From Deltaproteobacteria bacterium (GTDB lineage: Bacteria; Desulfobacterota; DSM-4660; Desulfatiglandales; HGW-15): DNA of 64,000 nt. The stretch spans positions 1-64,000 of the forward strand of contig JAGVAP010000143.1 of assembly GCA_020060215.1 (NCBI GenBank). The letters run 5' to 3'. A program made the position numbers and the translations under genes. Position 1 is the first letter of the stretch; each line of letters opens with the position of its first letter. Below, piece after piece: positions 1 to 8,595 of the stretch. The notes under the pieces are model-generated. The model did not search any database. It was not told the DNA's origin and saw only the letters and a program-made list of their open reading frames with translations.

Positions 1-161
1 ATCAGCCGAACGTGGTGTTGACTGCAGAAGGGTATGGAACCGTCCTCTACAGGTCGTGGCTGAACTTCTACCGGACCACCTTCACCGGGGTGACGGACAA
101 ACCGACTACCGTGACGGTAAACAGCAGCGGAGGCGGCTCAGCGTCCGCACCCGTCCTGTAA
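1..161 (+). CDS. C-terminal fragment of a repeat-bearing exported protein (cut by window edge)
   Basis: An open frame runs from the window edge (first full codon at base 3) to a TAA at 159-161 and gives the last 52 residues of a larger protein. They contain the signature WLNFYRTTFTG followed by a PxxVTV-SSGGGS segment, which is the second half of the roughly 79-residue repeat found in the proteins encoded at 2943-4490 and 5263-7767. The upstream domains are outside the window, so the function is unknown. By analogy with its two relatives it is probably an exported enzyme or surface protein with a repeat tail. The reading frame and stop are clear. Confidence 0.8.
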   Translation, partial: QPNVVLTAEGYGTVLYRSWLNFYRTTFTGVTDKPTTVTVNSSGGGSASAPVL

Positions 162-173
162 ACCGAGAAAGCC

Positions 174-210
174 TGCCTGCCCCCCCCCGGCGCTGCAGGG
201 GGGGCAGGCA
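174..210 (+). terminator. Perfect 13-bp GC hairpin between repeat gene and first multicopper oxidase
   Basis: TGCCTGCCCCCCC at 174-186 pairs exactly with GGGGGGGCAGGCA at 198-210 around an 11-nt loop. It lies 12 nt after the upstream stop and 37 nt before the next start codon. No T-run follows, so it may be an attenuator, an mRNA-stability hairpin or a Rho-type end rather than a classical intrinsic terminator. Confidence 0.55.
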
Positions 211-246
211 TCAACGCAATCGTCTTCCAAAAGGAGGGGTGGATCC

Positions 247-1542
247 ATGATACGAAGAGCGAGAATGAAAACGTTCTGGCTTATACCGCTGCTGATCGTC
301 CTCTTTGGCGCGGTCCCTGCCGGAGCAAACATCGTAGTCCAGTGTCCGGGGGACGTGGACGGGGACCTCATCCCCGACCAGATCATCCCGGCGGGATTCC
401 CGGGCGAGGGAACGCCCAACCTGCTTTTCAACCCCAACGTCAAATGCATGCATATTGTCGGCGCGGATGGGTTCGCGAAGATGGCCGACGGCTATGATCA
501 GTACATGTTCAGCTTCGGGCTGGTGGGTCCCACCGACCCTCCCACGATCGTTTCTCCCGACCGGGTGGTGACGGATTACATCCTCAAGGCCAAAAACCCC
601 GGGCCTTCGATCATCATGGACGAGGGTCAGGAAATGTACCTGACCTTGAGCAACGTGGGGCTGGTGATGAGGCCGGACCTTTTCGATCCCCACTCCGTCC
701 ACTACCACGGGTTCCCCAATGCAGCCCCGATATTCGACGGACTGCCCGAGCCTTCCCCGACTCCGAACATGGGGTCCAGTTTGACCTACTACTACAAGGC
801 TGCGGTTCCGGGGACGTACTTCTATCACTGCCACGTGGAGGCTTCCGAGCACATGCAGATGGGCATGATCGGAAACGCCTGGATCAGACCGGCCCAGAAC
901 GGGACAACCTATATGCTCCAGGATGGAACAAACAGGGAGTACAGCACGTTCGCCTATAACGACGGGGACGGGTCGACCGGCTATGACGTCGACTATCCTA
1001 TCCAGCTGACCGGTTTCGACAGCTATTACCATGACGCTCATATCAACGTCCAACCCCTTCCCTTCGCGGCCATGTATGACAACTACCACATGATCAACGG
1101 AAGGGGGTACCCGGACACCGTCAATGTTGCTCCGATCACGAACAACGCGATGGCCTTCGGCGCGACCAGCAATTTCGATGCACAGGACATGTTCTCCACG
1201 ATCGTGGCCACCCAGGGGCATCGAGTGCTGCTTCGGGTCTCCAATGTGTCGACCACCCACCAATACGCCATTACCACCAACCTTGGAGTTCCGATGAAGG
1301 TGGTAGGCCGTGATGCGGCCCTGCTGAGGGGACCTGACGGCAAAGACACCTCCATGGATCTAAGTGTCCTGGAGGTGGCCGGCGGGCAGGCATTTGACGT
1401 CATCCTGGATACCAAGGACGTGGCGCCCGGATTCTATTTTCTATATGCCACCGACTTCGCAGCTCTCTCAAACGGGCCCCAGGATCGGGGAGGCATCATG
1501 ACCGAGATCATCGTCATCCCCGATGGACCTTGGGTACCTTAG
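247..1542 (+). CDS. Multicopper oxidase-family protein, domain-1 copper ligands only (MCO-1)
   Basis: A 431-residue exported cupredoxin protein. The signal sequence is hydrophobic residues about 8-27; a DxDGD Ca-loop-like segment follows at about 36-40. Domain 1 keeps the copper motifs: HYH at 152-154 and HCHVEASEHMQMGM at 194-207, which supplies type 1 ligands C195, H202 and M207 plus two trinuclear-site histidines. Domain 2 has lost its motifs: where relatives carry HPxHxHG it has THQYAIT, and the final HCH segment is replaced by FYFLYATDF. A laccase-like enzyme needs both halves, so this subunit alone should not build a trinuclear site. The start is chosen for AAGGAGG at 231-237; an ATG at 265 is an alternative. 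It lies 25 nt upstream of a homologue with the opposite pattern of loss. Confidence 0.88.
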   Translation: MIRRARMKTFWLIPLLIVLFGAVPAGANIVVQCPGDVDGDLIPDQIIPAGFPGEGTPNLLFNPNVKCMHIVGADGFAKMADGYDQYMFSFGLVGPTDPPTIVSPDRVVTDYILKAKNPGPSIIMDEGQEMYLTLSNVGLVMRPDLFDPHSVHYHGFPNAAPIFDGLPEPSPTPNMGSSLTYYYKAAVPGTYFYHCHVEASEHMQMGMIGNAWIRPAQNGTTYMLQDGTNREYSTFAYNDGDGSTGYDVDYPIQLTGFDSYYHDAHINVQPLPFAAMYDNYHMINGRGYPDTVNVAPITNNAMAFGATSNFDAQDMFSTIVATQGHRVLLRVSNVSTTHQYAITTNLGVPMKVVGRDAALLRGPDGKDTSMDLSVLEVAGGQAFDVILDTKDVAPGFYFLYATDFAALSNGPQDRGGIMTEIIVIPDGPWVP

Positions 1543-1567
1543 GCGATGAGACAAGGAGGGTAGAATA

Positions 1568-2923
1568 ATGAAGAGACTCAGAATCGCGGGAAACGCTTGG
1601 ATCCTGCCTCTGATGGCCGTCCTGTACCTGCTGCCGGCTTGGAATGTCCCTGCCGATGCGGAAATCGTGGGGATTACCGGCGCTTCTTTCAACCTGGAGG
1701 CCAAGGCAGATTATATCTCAACCTCGGACGGGGACAGCTTCCTCATGTGGGGATACAGCAACGGGGGGGCTCGTATGCAATACCCCGGCCCCACCCTCAT
1801 GGTGCAACAGAATGTACCCGTGAGGGTTACGCTGACCAATCGTCTGCCCTTCCCGACTTCCATCGTGTTTCCGGGCCAAAAGGTCAGCGCGGTCGGCGGG
1901 ACACTCGGGGTTCTCACGCAGGAAGCGGCTGCCAACGGGGGGACCGTCACTTACAGCTTCACACCGACCCAGCCCGGAACCTACCTGTACAGGAGCGGGA
2001 CCCGGGCCGATCTTCAGGTCGAAATGGGACTGGTGGGAGCCCTCATCGTGCGGCCCACGGGCTATGATGCGGTGAGCAACAAGATCGCGTACGAGCATCC
2101 GGACTCCGCCTATGACCACGAGGTCCTCTACCTTCTCACGGAAATGGATCCGATCATCCACAACGCGGTCGCGAGTGGCCGGCCGGTGGATACGACCACC
2201 TTTTTCCCGACCAACTGGTTCATCAACGGCCGCAACTGGCCGGACGTGCTTGCGGACAATTTCCTGCCGTGGCTTCCCACTCAGCCTTACAACTGCCTTC
2301 CCAGGATGCACCCGGGTGAGAAGATCCTGTTGAGATGCATCAATGCCGGGGTCGATACCCATCCCATGCATTTCCACGGGAATAACTTCGACGCCATTGC
2401 CGAGGACGGCAGACTTCTCAGCAGCGCGCCCGGGGCCGGGGCGGACCTCGCCTGGAAGGGTGTCACCCGCAGGTTTCTGGCGGGAAAAACGACCGATCTC
2501 ATCTGGACCTGGACCGGTGAATACCTGGGATGGGACATCTACGGGCATGATCCGGCCGTCACTTACCCCAGATCCGCCATCCATCCCGCATGGTCCGGCA
2601 ACATCTGCGATCAGTACATCGAGGGGGACGCGGCGACGTACTTCGATCCCTACACGAAGGAGTACTGCCCCGATCACGGGATACCGTTCCCGGTCGTCAT
2701 TCCTCCCCGGGATTCGCTGACCTTCGGTCCTTTTTACAGCGGAAGCCCTTTCCTCGGCGGGGGCGGGGACCTGCCGCCGGGGCATCCCGGTCTGAACGCA
2801 GGAGGCGGGTACTTCTACATGTGGCACTCTCACACGGAGAAGGAACTTACAAGCAACGACATCTGGCCCGGGGGTCTGGTGAGCTTTGTGATCGTAGAGC
2901 ACCCCTCTGTGCCGATTCCGTAA
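1568..2923 (+). CDS. Multicopper oxidase-family protein, domain-2 copper ligands only (MCO-2)
   Basis: A 451-residue exported protein homologous to its upstream neighbour (shared NGRxxPD, GxxxLLRxxN and AEDGRLL-like blocks). The signal peptide is about residues 1-31. In domain 1 the copper motif position reads YRSGTRADLQVEMGL (141-155), so the HCH cluster is gone. Domain 2 keeps THPMHFHG (H265, H268, H270) and a C-terminal MWHSHTEKE (H420, H422) in which the type 1 cysteine of the usual HCH is serine. It can therefore offer two HxH motifs for a trinuclear centre but no complete type 1 site. AAGGAGG at 1553-1559 supports the start. The gene is in one transcription unit with 247-1542 and 2943-4490. 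Confidence 0.88.
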   Translation: MKRLRIAGNAWILPLMAVLYLLPAWNVPADAEIVGITGASFNLEAKADYISTSDGDSFLMWGYSNGGARMQYPGPTLMVQQNVPVRVTLTNRLPFPTSIVFPGQKVSAVGGTLGVLTQEAAANGGTVTYSFTPTQPGTYLYRSGTRADLQVEMGLVGALIVRPTGYDAVSNKIAYEHPDSAYDHEVLYLLTEMDPIIHNAVASGRPVDTTTFFPTNWFINGRNWPDVLADNFLPWLPTQPYNCLPRMHPGEKILLRCINAGVDTHPMHFHGNNFDAIAEDGRLLSSAPGAGADLAWKGVTRRFLAGKTTDLIWTWTGEYLGWDIYGHDPAVTYPRSAIHPAWSGNICDQYIEGDAATYFDPYTKEYCPDHGIPFPVVIPPRDSLTFGPFYSGSPFLGGGGDLPPGHPGLNAGGGYFYMWHSHTEKELTSNDIWPGGLVSFVIVEHPSVPIP

Positions 2924-2942
2924 AGGAAAGGAGGACAAGGAT

Positions 2943-4490
2943 ATGATGCATAACATCCTGAAGAGAGCCAATGGGGTACTCCCGGCCCTGGTCCTCCTGC
3001 TCACCATGGCAGCGGGCACCGCATGGGCTGCGACCTATGACCTGTGCGCAGGCCAGTCGACGGTGGTCATGCCCGACGGCGCCGGGGTCTCGGTCTGGGG
3101 TTTCGCTCTGGATACCGGCGGCGAGTGCATTCCATCCATCCCAGGCCCTACACTGCGGGTGGACCCGGCAGATACCACGCTGACGGTCAACCTGAGAAAC
3201 ACGCTGGGTGAGCCGGTCTCCCTGCAGATCCTCGGCCAGCAGCTCGCGGACAACGGCGGTCCTGTATGGGATAACGGCGCGGCTGGGATAAGGACTGACT
3301 TCACCCTCCGGGTGAGATCGTTCAGCCATGAAGCGGCGCCAGGCGGATCGGCTACGTATACATGGGGGACTACAACCAACCCATTCAAGACCGGAACCTG
3401 GCAAATCCAGAGCGCAACCGATGTCGCCAAGCAGGTACAGATGGGGCTTTCCGCACCCGTCATCAAAGATGCCGCCCTGGGAGTGGCTTACCCGGACAAC
3501 CCCGCCACCCCTTTGGACGAGAGCGTGCCATATGACCGGGAGGTGATCCTCGTATTCCAGGAGATCGATCCGGATATCCACGCAGCGGTGGCAGCCGGCA
3601 CCTACGGCCCCGGCGGAACGGTCACCAGCAACTCCCACCGGGATCCCGCGTATTTTCTGATCAACGGCATGGCGTATCCCAATCCGGGCCTCAATCCCCT
3701 CAATGCGGTGACGCCGGTCAGTGTCGGGGAACGGGCCCTGATCCGTTTCATCAACGCCGGGGGAGAGAACCATGTGCCCCTGGTCCTGAACAACTACCTG
3801 CAGTGGGTGGCCGAAGACGGAATCCCGTTGAAGTTCCCGCAGGAGCGCTACGGACTGGAGCTCAACCCCGGCAAGACGCTGGACGCCATTTTTGCACCGA
3901 CCGACCCTGGAAAGGTTGCTCTGCTGGACGGCAGGTTGAACCTGACCAACGCGGGCATCTCCCCCGGGGGCATGCTTGCCTATCTCAACGTGGGCAGCGC
4001 GCCGGGCTCGGACATCGTTACCCTGGGCAGCGTTGTCCATGATCCGGTGGCGCAAACCCTCATGGTGGTGGCCAACTCATCCAGCGAGCCCAATGTGCAG
4101 CTCACGGCCCAGGGTTACGGGCTGCTTAACTGGAGGTCATGGTTGAATCCGCCCATCTACCGAACCACGTTCTCAAACGTGCCGACCAGGCCGACCAGCG
4201 TCTTCGTAACGAGCAGCGGGGGCGGATCCGCCACCTACAACTTCCCGGTTGCGGACACGGTCACGATCCAGAACGTCTCTTACAGCACGGCCTCGGGAGG
4301 GACTCTGGCGATCGTGGCCACTTCCTCGAACCAACCGGCGGCCATCCTCACGGCCCCGGGGTATGGTGCCTTGGGGTGGAAATCGTGGCTGAACTTCTAT
4401 CGCACCACCTTTACAGAGATCGGCGCCAAGCCGACCAGTGTGACCGTCGTCAGCAGCAGCGGCGGCTCGGATACGAAGACGGTGCCGTGA
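2943..4490 (+). CDS. Degenerate multicopper oxidase homologue with two C-terminal repeats (MCO-3)
   Basis: A 515-residue exported protein with a signal peptide ending at about residue 29 (AWA-A). Residues about 30-355 align with the product of 1568-2923, including YDREV, FLINGxxYP, RFINAG and AEDG blocks. The copper motifs are lost: HPMHFHG is replaced by HVPLVLN and no HxH or HCH remains, so it is unlikely to be an oxidase. It may be a structural partner. Residues about 357-515 form two copies of the repeat carrying W(R/K)SWLN and YRTTF, shared with the protease encoded downstream. AAGGAGG at 2928-2934 precedes the start; an ATG at 2946 is equally possible. Confidence 0.85.
   Translation: MMHNILKRANGVLPALVLLLTMAAGTAWAATYDLCAGQSTVVMPDGAGVSVWGFALDTGGECIPSIPGPTLRVDPADTTLTVNLRNTLGEPVSLQILGQQLADNGGPVWDNGAAGIRTDFTLRVRSFSHEAAPGGSATYTWGTTTNPFKTGTWQIQSATDVAKQVQMGLSAPVIKDAALGVAYPDNPATPLDESVPYDREVILVFQEIDPDIHAAVAAGTYGPGGTVTSNSHRDPAYFLINGMAYPNPGLNPLNAVTPVSVGERALIRFINAGGENHVPLVLNNYLQWVAEDGIPLKFPQERYGLELNPGKTLDAIFAPTDPGKVALLDGRLNLTNAGISPGGMLAYLNVGSAPGSDIVTLGSVVHDPVAQTLMVVANSSSEPNVQLTAQGYGLLNWRSWLNPPIYRTTFSNVPTRPTSVFVTSSGGGSATYNFPVADTVTIQNVSYSTASGGTLAIVATSSNQPAAILTAPGYGALGWKSWLNFYRTTFTEIGAKPTSVTVVSSSGGSDTKTVP
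4011..4487 (+). repeat. Two protein-repeat units in MCO-3
   Basis: Two in-frame units of about 80 residues (4011-4259 and 4260-4487) end the protein. Each follows the pattern beta-strand, TLxVVATSSxQP, WxSWLN-YRTTF, then PTSVxVxSSGGGS. They match the units at 6820-7764 and the fragment at 1-161. Confidence 0.8.
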
Positions 4491-4501
4491 GTCCGGCTGC
4501 G

Positions 4502-4546
4502 GGCCGGAGATCGGGGGGCAGAGCGGGAGCACCCTGATCTCCGGTC
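4502..4546 (+). terminator. Putative terminator after the oxidase genes
   Basis: CCGGAGATC at 4504-4512 pairs with GATCTCCGG at 4536-4544; two further pairs (one G-T wobble) extend the stem to 11 bp. The loop is 23 nt and is followed by TTTGCGGATCTTTT. It starts 12 nt after the stop of the third oxidase homologue. The long loop and broken T-run keep confidence moderate. Confidence 0.5.
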
Positions 4547-4749
4547 TTTGCGGATCTTTTCCACATCTTCGGAACATTCCCCACAGCCAGAAACCTCTAT
4601 TCGGCCCCTCCATTCAGAAAACTGGAGACCGGCGCTCGCCCTCAGGCTGGAAGATCGAGAGCCGCCGGGCTCAAAGCGGGAACGAAGCGGGATCCTTTGC
4701 GGACGGTATTTGCCAAAGAGACGAACTCACGAAATCCGGGGGTGGAATA

Positions 4750-5211
4750 ATGAAAAAGGCAAGACTGTTTTCCTTTTGGATAGCATTGATGACGATTTTC
4801 CTGTTCGTTGGTCTTCTGCTGCCCAGGGTCGGCGCTGCTGTGGAGGACAGGCAAGTCGAAACGGCCTCGGTGTATGACGAGGTGGAGAAAAAATGGGGAA
4901 TAAAGCCTCTCCATATCAGGCTGACCGGTGCGGAACACTTCCTCGATTTCCGCTACCTGGTCGTCGACGCGGAGAAGGCAAAACTCGTCACTCACAAGAA
5001 GAAGAAGGCCATCCTCATCGATGAGGAGACGGGCGAGAGATACCACGTGACCATGACCAAGATCGGCGCGATGAGGGGGACGACGACCGATCCCAAGCCC
5101 GATAAGCGATACTTCATCCTGTTTACGAACACGGATCAGTGCATCAAGCGGGGCAAGACGGTTACGGTGATGATCGACGACTGCAAGGTTGAGAACCTGA
5201 AGGTGGAATAA
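4750..5211 (+). CDS. Small exported protein of unknown function
   Basis: A 153-residue protein with an N-terminal signal peptide or anchor (MKKARLF then a hydrophobic stretch to about residue 30). The remainder is charged, with lysine-rich segments and a predicted beta-rich C-terminus containing the only two cysteines (in TDQCIK and DDCKVE). No family is recognised. A GGGGTGG stretch precedes the ATG. It sits alone between the oxidase genes and the protease on the same strand, so a role in the same envelope system is a guess from position. The two closely spaced cysteines in an exported protein next to NosL, DsbA and copper genes could form a disulfide or bind metal. Confidence 0.75.
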   Translation: MKKARLFSFWIALMTIFLFVGLLLPRVGAAVEDRQVETASVYDEVEKKWGIKPLHIRLTGAEHFLDFRYLVVDAEKAKLVTHKKKKAILIDEETGERYHVTMTKIGAMRGTTTDPKPDKRYFILFTNTDQCIKRGKTVTVMIDDCKVENLKVE

Positions 5212-5262
5212 CCGGAAAGCGGAAGGCGGAAGGCGGAGTGAAGACGATAATCGGGGTGCGCC

Positions 5263-7767
5263 ATGCGAAATAAAAAGGTGCTAGGAATTCGGGAAATGGA
5301 CGGCACGAATACGGGAGAAATGATAAAGAGGATAACATCCGGAATTCGGATTCTGCATTCGTGGATTAGGCTATTCTTTCACTCCGCATCCCGCACTCCC
5401 CACTCCGTGCTCTTCATCTTGGCTCTTTCAGTGTTCTTGGTCGGAGGCCCGTCCCACGCGGGGGTGATCGAGCCGACGCTTGACCGCAAGCTGCAGACGG
5501 CCAGGCCTGATGAGAAGGTGCCGATCATCGTCACCTTCTCCGGTGAAGCGGATCTTTCAGGCTTCACGGCAAGGAACAGGGGCGTTCGCCGCTCACGCAT
5601 GATCAGGGCACTCAAATCGAGATACGAAACCAACCTTACCCGAAGCAGCGTCAAGGACCTGTTGCCAAGTACGCAGGTCGACCGACGAGAGGCAGGGGTC
5701 CGACCTTTATGGTTGATCAACGGACTTGCGTTGAAGGCCGGGCCGCACTTGATCCGAAGAATCGCCGGAAAACCGTGGGTGGAATCGGTGCGCTTGGACC
5801 AGACGATCCAAGCCCCCCCTGTCGTCACGACATGGGACGCCGTTCCTGAATGGAACCTGGATGCGATCCGTGCCCGGGACCTCTGGAACATGGGATACAC
5901 CGGGCAAGGGGTTGTCGTCGCATGTGTGGACACGGGGGTCGATGGGGATCACCCCGATCTCGTCGGCCGGTGGAGAGGAGGGACCAACAGCTGGTTCGAC
6001 GCCAACGATCCCGATTTCGACCCGGTCCTGGATAGCCAGCCGTACGATCCGATCGGACATGGGACCGGTGTCATGGGCATCATGGTAGGGGGAGATGCCG
6101 GCGGGACCAGCATCGGCGTGGCGCCGAACGCACAGTGGATCGCGGCCAAGATCTTCAACAGCCAAGGTGTGGCTCTGGAGAGTGAGATCCATGCGGCCCT
6201 GCAATGGCTCCTGGATCCGGATGGGGACCCCGAAACGGACGACAGTCCGGAAATCGTAAACAACTCCTGGGGTTTCGGCAACAACCCGGACGTGTGCGTG
6301 GAGGAAGTGGGTGCGGTTTCGTTCCACACAGACGTCCGGATCCTGCGGCAGGCCGGGATAGCGGTCGTTTTCTCGGCCGGAAACAACGGACCATCCCCAT
6401 ATACCAGCCAGAGCCCTGCGAACTTCCCGGAGAGTTTCTCGGTAGGAGCTTCCAATGAACTCCTCGAGGTCGCCGATTTCAGCTCGAGAGGACCCTCAGC
6501 CTGCAGCGGGTCCGTTTACCCCCACGTGGTAGCCCCCGGAGAACGGGCCTCCTACCCGTACGGAATCAAGAGCGCCGACGTCTATCTCGGGGTCCCGAAT
6601 CCCTACGCCTACTATGCCGGTACCAGCTTTTCCGCCCCTCATGCCGCAGGCGCCATGGCGCTCCTCCTGAGTGCGTTCCCCAGCCTCACCCCCTATCAGT
6701 TGGAGACAGCCATCACTTCATCTGCCGTGGACCTCGGCATAGCGGGTCCGGACAACGATTATGGGTACGGACATCTGGATGTCCTGGGGGCGCTTCAGGC
6801 CGTCCAAGGTTTCGACGCCGTGAGCATCCAGGACCTGGTTCATGACCCCGGGCTGCAGACGCTGACCGTGGTGGCCACATCCACGGAGCAGCCGGGTGTG
6901 ACACTTGCTGCGGAAGGGCTTGGGCCGCTGAACTGGAAGAGCTGGCTCAACTTTTACCGGAACACCTTCACAGGTGTGACCCTCCCGCCCCAATCGGTGA
7001 CGGTGGTCAGCAGCGCCGGAGGTTCGGACACGAGGACATTGCCACCATCGGACACGGTGAGCATCGCGAGCGCAACGTACGATGCCGCTGCGCGGACGTT
7101 CACGGTGGTGGCCACTTCATCGGATCAGCCTGATGTGAACTTGAACGCAGTAGGATTCGGGCCCCTGTACTGGAAGAGCTGGTTGGGTTTTTACCGGAGT
7201 ACCTTTTCCGGGATCGAGAACCATCCCTCCTCGGTCACGGTTGCGAGCTCCGGCGGCGGGTCGGATACCCTGATGCTGCCGCCGCCCGATGCGGTGAGCA
7301 TCGCGAGCGCGACGTACGATGCCGCTGCGCGGACGTTCACGGTGGTGGCCACTTCATCGGATCAGCCTGATGTGACCTTGAGCGCAGTAGGATTCGGGCC
7401 GCTGAACTGGAAGAGCTGGTTGGGTTTTTACCGGAGTACCTTTTCCGGGATCGGTACCGCCCCAGCATCGGTGACCGTAGCGAGCTCCGGCGGCGGGTCG
7501 GATACCCTGATGCTGCCGCCGCCCGATGCGGTGAGCATAACGAGCGCCGCATACGATACCGCCGCGCAGACGCTCACCGTAATTGCCACCTCGTCGGATC
7601 AACCCGCGGTGACGTTGACCGCCGATGGTCTCGGCGCCCTGGAGTGGAAGAGCTGGAAGAATTTCTATCGTAAAACCTTTACGGGCATCGCAAGTCCGCC
7701 GGCGTCGGTGACGGTTGTAAGCAGCGGCGGAGGCATGGATGTCGAAGCAGTAGGGAGTATGCAGTAG
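5263..7767 (+). CDS. Subtilisin-like serine protease (S8) with four C-terminal repeats
   Basis: An 834-residue exported protease. After a hydrophobic signal region (about residues 40-66) comes an I9-like propeptide (KVPIIVTFSG segment), then the S8 catalytic domain: D223 in CVDTGVDGDHPD, H266 in GHGTG, oxyanion-hole N374 in SAGNNG and S455 in AGTSFSAPHAAG. The catalytic set is complete. Residues 520-834 are four tandem repeats of about 79 residues. The N-terminus is uncertain: the first 40 residues are low-complexity sequence resembling intergenic repeat DNA, no good Shine-Dalgarno site precedes ATG 5263, and the ATG codons beginning the MDGTNTG or MIKRIT segments are alternatives. Likely secreted or surface-attached; the repeat tail links it to 1-161 and 2943-4490. 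Confidence 0.9.
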   Translation: MRNKKVLGIREMDGTNTGEMIKRITSGIRILHSWIRLFFHSASRTPHSVLFILALSVFLVGGPSHAGVIEPTLDRKLQTARPDEKVPIIVTFSGEADLSGFTARNRGVRRSRMIRALKSRYETNLTRSSVKDLLPSTQVDRREAGVRPLWLINGLALKAGPHLIRRIAGKPWVESVRLDQTIQAPPVVTTWDAVPEWNLDAIRARDLWNMGYTGQGVVVACVDTGVDGDHPDLVGRWRGGTNSWFDANDPDFDPVLDSQPYDPIGHGTGVMGIMVGGDAGGTSIGVAPNAQWIAAKIFNSQGVALESEIHAALQWLLDPDGDPETDDSPEIVNNSWGFGNNPDVCVEEVGAVSFHTDVRILRQAGIAVVFSAGNNGPSPYTSQSPANFPESFSVGASNELLEVADFSSRGPSACSGSVYPHVVAPGERASYPYGIKSADVYLGVPNPYAYYAGTSFSAPHAAGAMALLLSAFPSLTPYQLETAITSSAVDLGIAGPDNDYGYGHLDVLGALQAVQGFDAVSIQDLVHDPGLQTLTVVATSTEQPGVTLAAEGLGPLNWKSWLNFYRNTFTGVTLPPQSVTVVSSAGGSDTRTLPPSDTVSIASATYDAAARTFTVVATSSDQPDVNLNAVGFGPLYWKSWLGFYRSTFSGIENHPSSVTVASSGGGSDTLMLPPPDAVSIASATYDAAARTFTVVATSSDQPDVTLSAVGFGPLNWKSWLGFYRSTFSGIGTAPASVTVASSGGGSDTLMLPPPDAVSITSAAYDTAAQTLTVIATSSDQPAVTLTADGLGALEWKSWKNFYRKTFTGIASPPASVTVVSSGGGMDVEAVGSMQ
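6820..7764 (+). repeat. Four tandem 237-bp coding repeats in the protease
   Basis: Units start at 6820, 7057, 7294 and 7531, each 79 codons long (the last 78), each beginning with a VSI codon block. The second and third units are nearly identical at DNA level, suggesting recent duplication; the first and fourth are more diverged. The encoded unit contains TVVATSSDQP, a WKSW-FYR-TF core and a SVTV-SSGGGSDT end. Confidence 0.9.
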
Positions 7768-7804
7768 GCGGTATGCAGCTAAAACCAAGAAAGGAGATGT
7801 GAGT

Positions 7805-8530
7805 ATGAAGGGAAAGAATCTGATCGTTGGAATGGCGGCCATGGTGTTCATTGCGGTGTACCCTGTTTCTGGTCCTGCTGCGGAACCCGATATCTCCACC
7901 CTTCCCAAACACAAGCAGGAGGAATGGAAGCGCGTCAAGAGCGGCATGGATCGGGAATACAATGTCTGCAGGGAGCACTGCGGCGGTGAAAAGAGCTGCC
8001 TGGACAAATGCACACAGGCCTATGAAAGCAGGTTGCAGAAGGAGTTTCAGAAGCTCCAAACGGCGGAACCAAACCCTCCTGAAAATGACATCCAGAAGGC
8101 GGCTGCCTGTCCTTTCTGCGGTATGGACCGGCAGAAGTTCGCCCATTCCAGGGTTTTCATCCAGTACGATGACGGCTCGATCCTCGGGACCTGCTCCATC
8201 CATTGTGCGGCAGCCGACATGGCCGTGAACCTGGACAAGAGCCCGGCGGCGATCTGGGTGGGCGACTACAACAACCGCAAGCTGATCGATGCGGAGAAGG
8301 CATTCTGGGTCATGGGCGGAAAAAAGATGGGGGTCATGACCAAGAGGGCCAAATGGGCCTTCGGGAACGGGGATGCGGCCGAGCAGTTCATGCTCCTGGA
8401 AGGCGGGCAAGCTGTGACCTTCGACGAAGCGATGAGGGCGGCCTATGAAGACATGTACGAGGACACGAAGATGATCAGGGAGAGGCGGAAGGCCAAACGG
8501 ATGCAGATGAAGGCGGGGAATCAGCATTGA
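7805..8530 (+). CDS. nosL: NosL-family copper-binding protein, long form
   Basis: A 241-residue exported protein. The signal peptide ends near residue 25. A cysteine-rich insert (CREHCGG then SCLDKC, about residues 53-66) precedes the NosL core with CPFCGMDRQKF (about 101-111) and an HSR-VFIQYDDGS segment. NosL proteins are periplasmic lipoproteins or anchored proteins that deliver Cu(I). The usual lipobox cysteine is not obvious here, and the extra four cysteines are unusual for the family. The tail is Lys/Arg/Met-rich (about 215-238). Start chosen at ATG 7805 with AAGGAG at 7791-7796 rather than the in-frame GTG at 7799. No nosZ is present in the window, so a denitrification role is not supported. 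Confidence 0.82.
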   Translation: MKGKNLIVGMAAMVFIAVYPVSGPAAEPDISTLPKHKQEEWKRVKSGMDREYNVCREHCGGEKSCLDKCTQAYESRLQKEFQKLQTAEPNPPENDIQKAAACPFCGMDRQKFAHSRVFIQYDDGSILGTCSIHCAAADMAVNLDKSPAAIWVGDYNNRKLIDAEKAFWVMGGKKMGVMTKRAKWAFGNGDAAEQFMLLEGGQAVTFDEAMRAAYEDMYEDTKMIRERRKAKRMQMKAGNQH

Positions 8531-8595
8531 TATGACCTCGAAACCTTGGCCCTCCGGAACGGTCAGAGACGATTGGCTCAACCGGTCCTGCAAAG

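Noticed and set aside
211..1263. Long minus-strand open frame (350 codons) opposite the first oxidase gene
   Set aside because: Shadow of the real gene in GC-rich DNA; no family motif, no signal, and the plus-strand gene has clear copper motifs.
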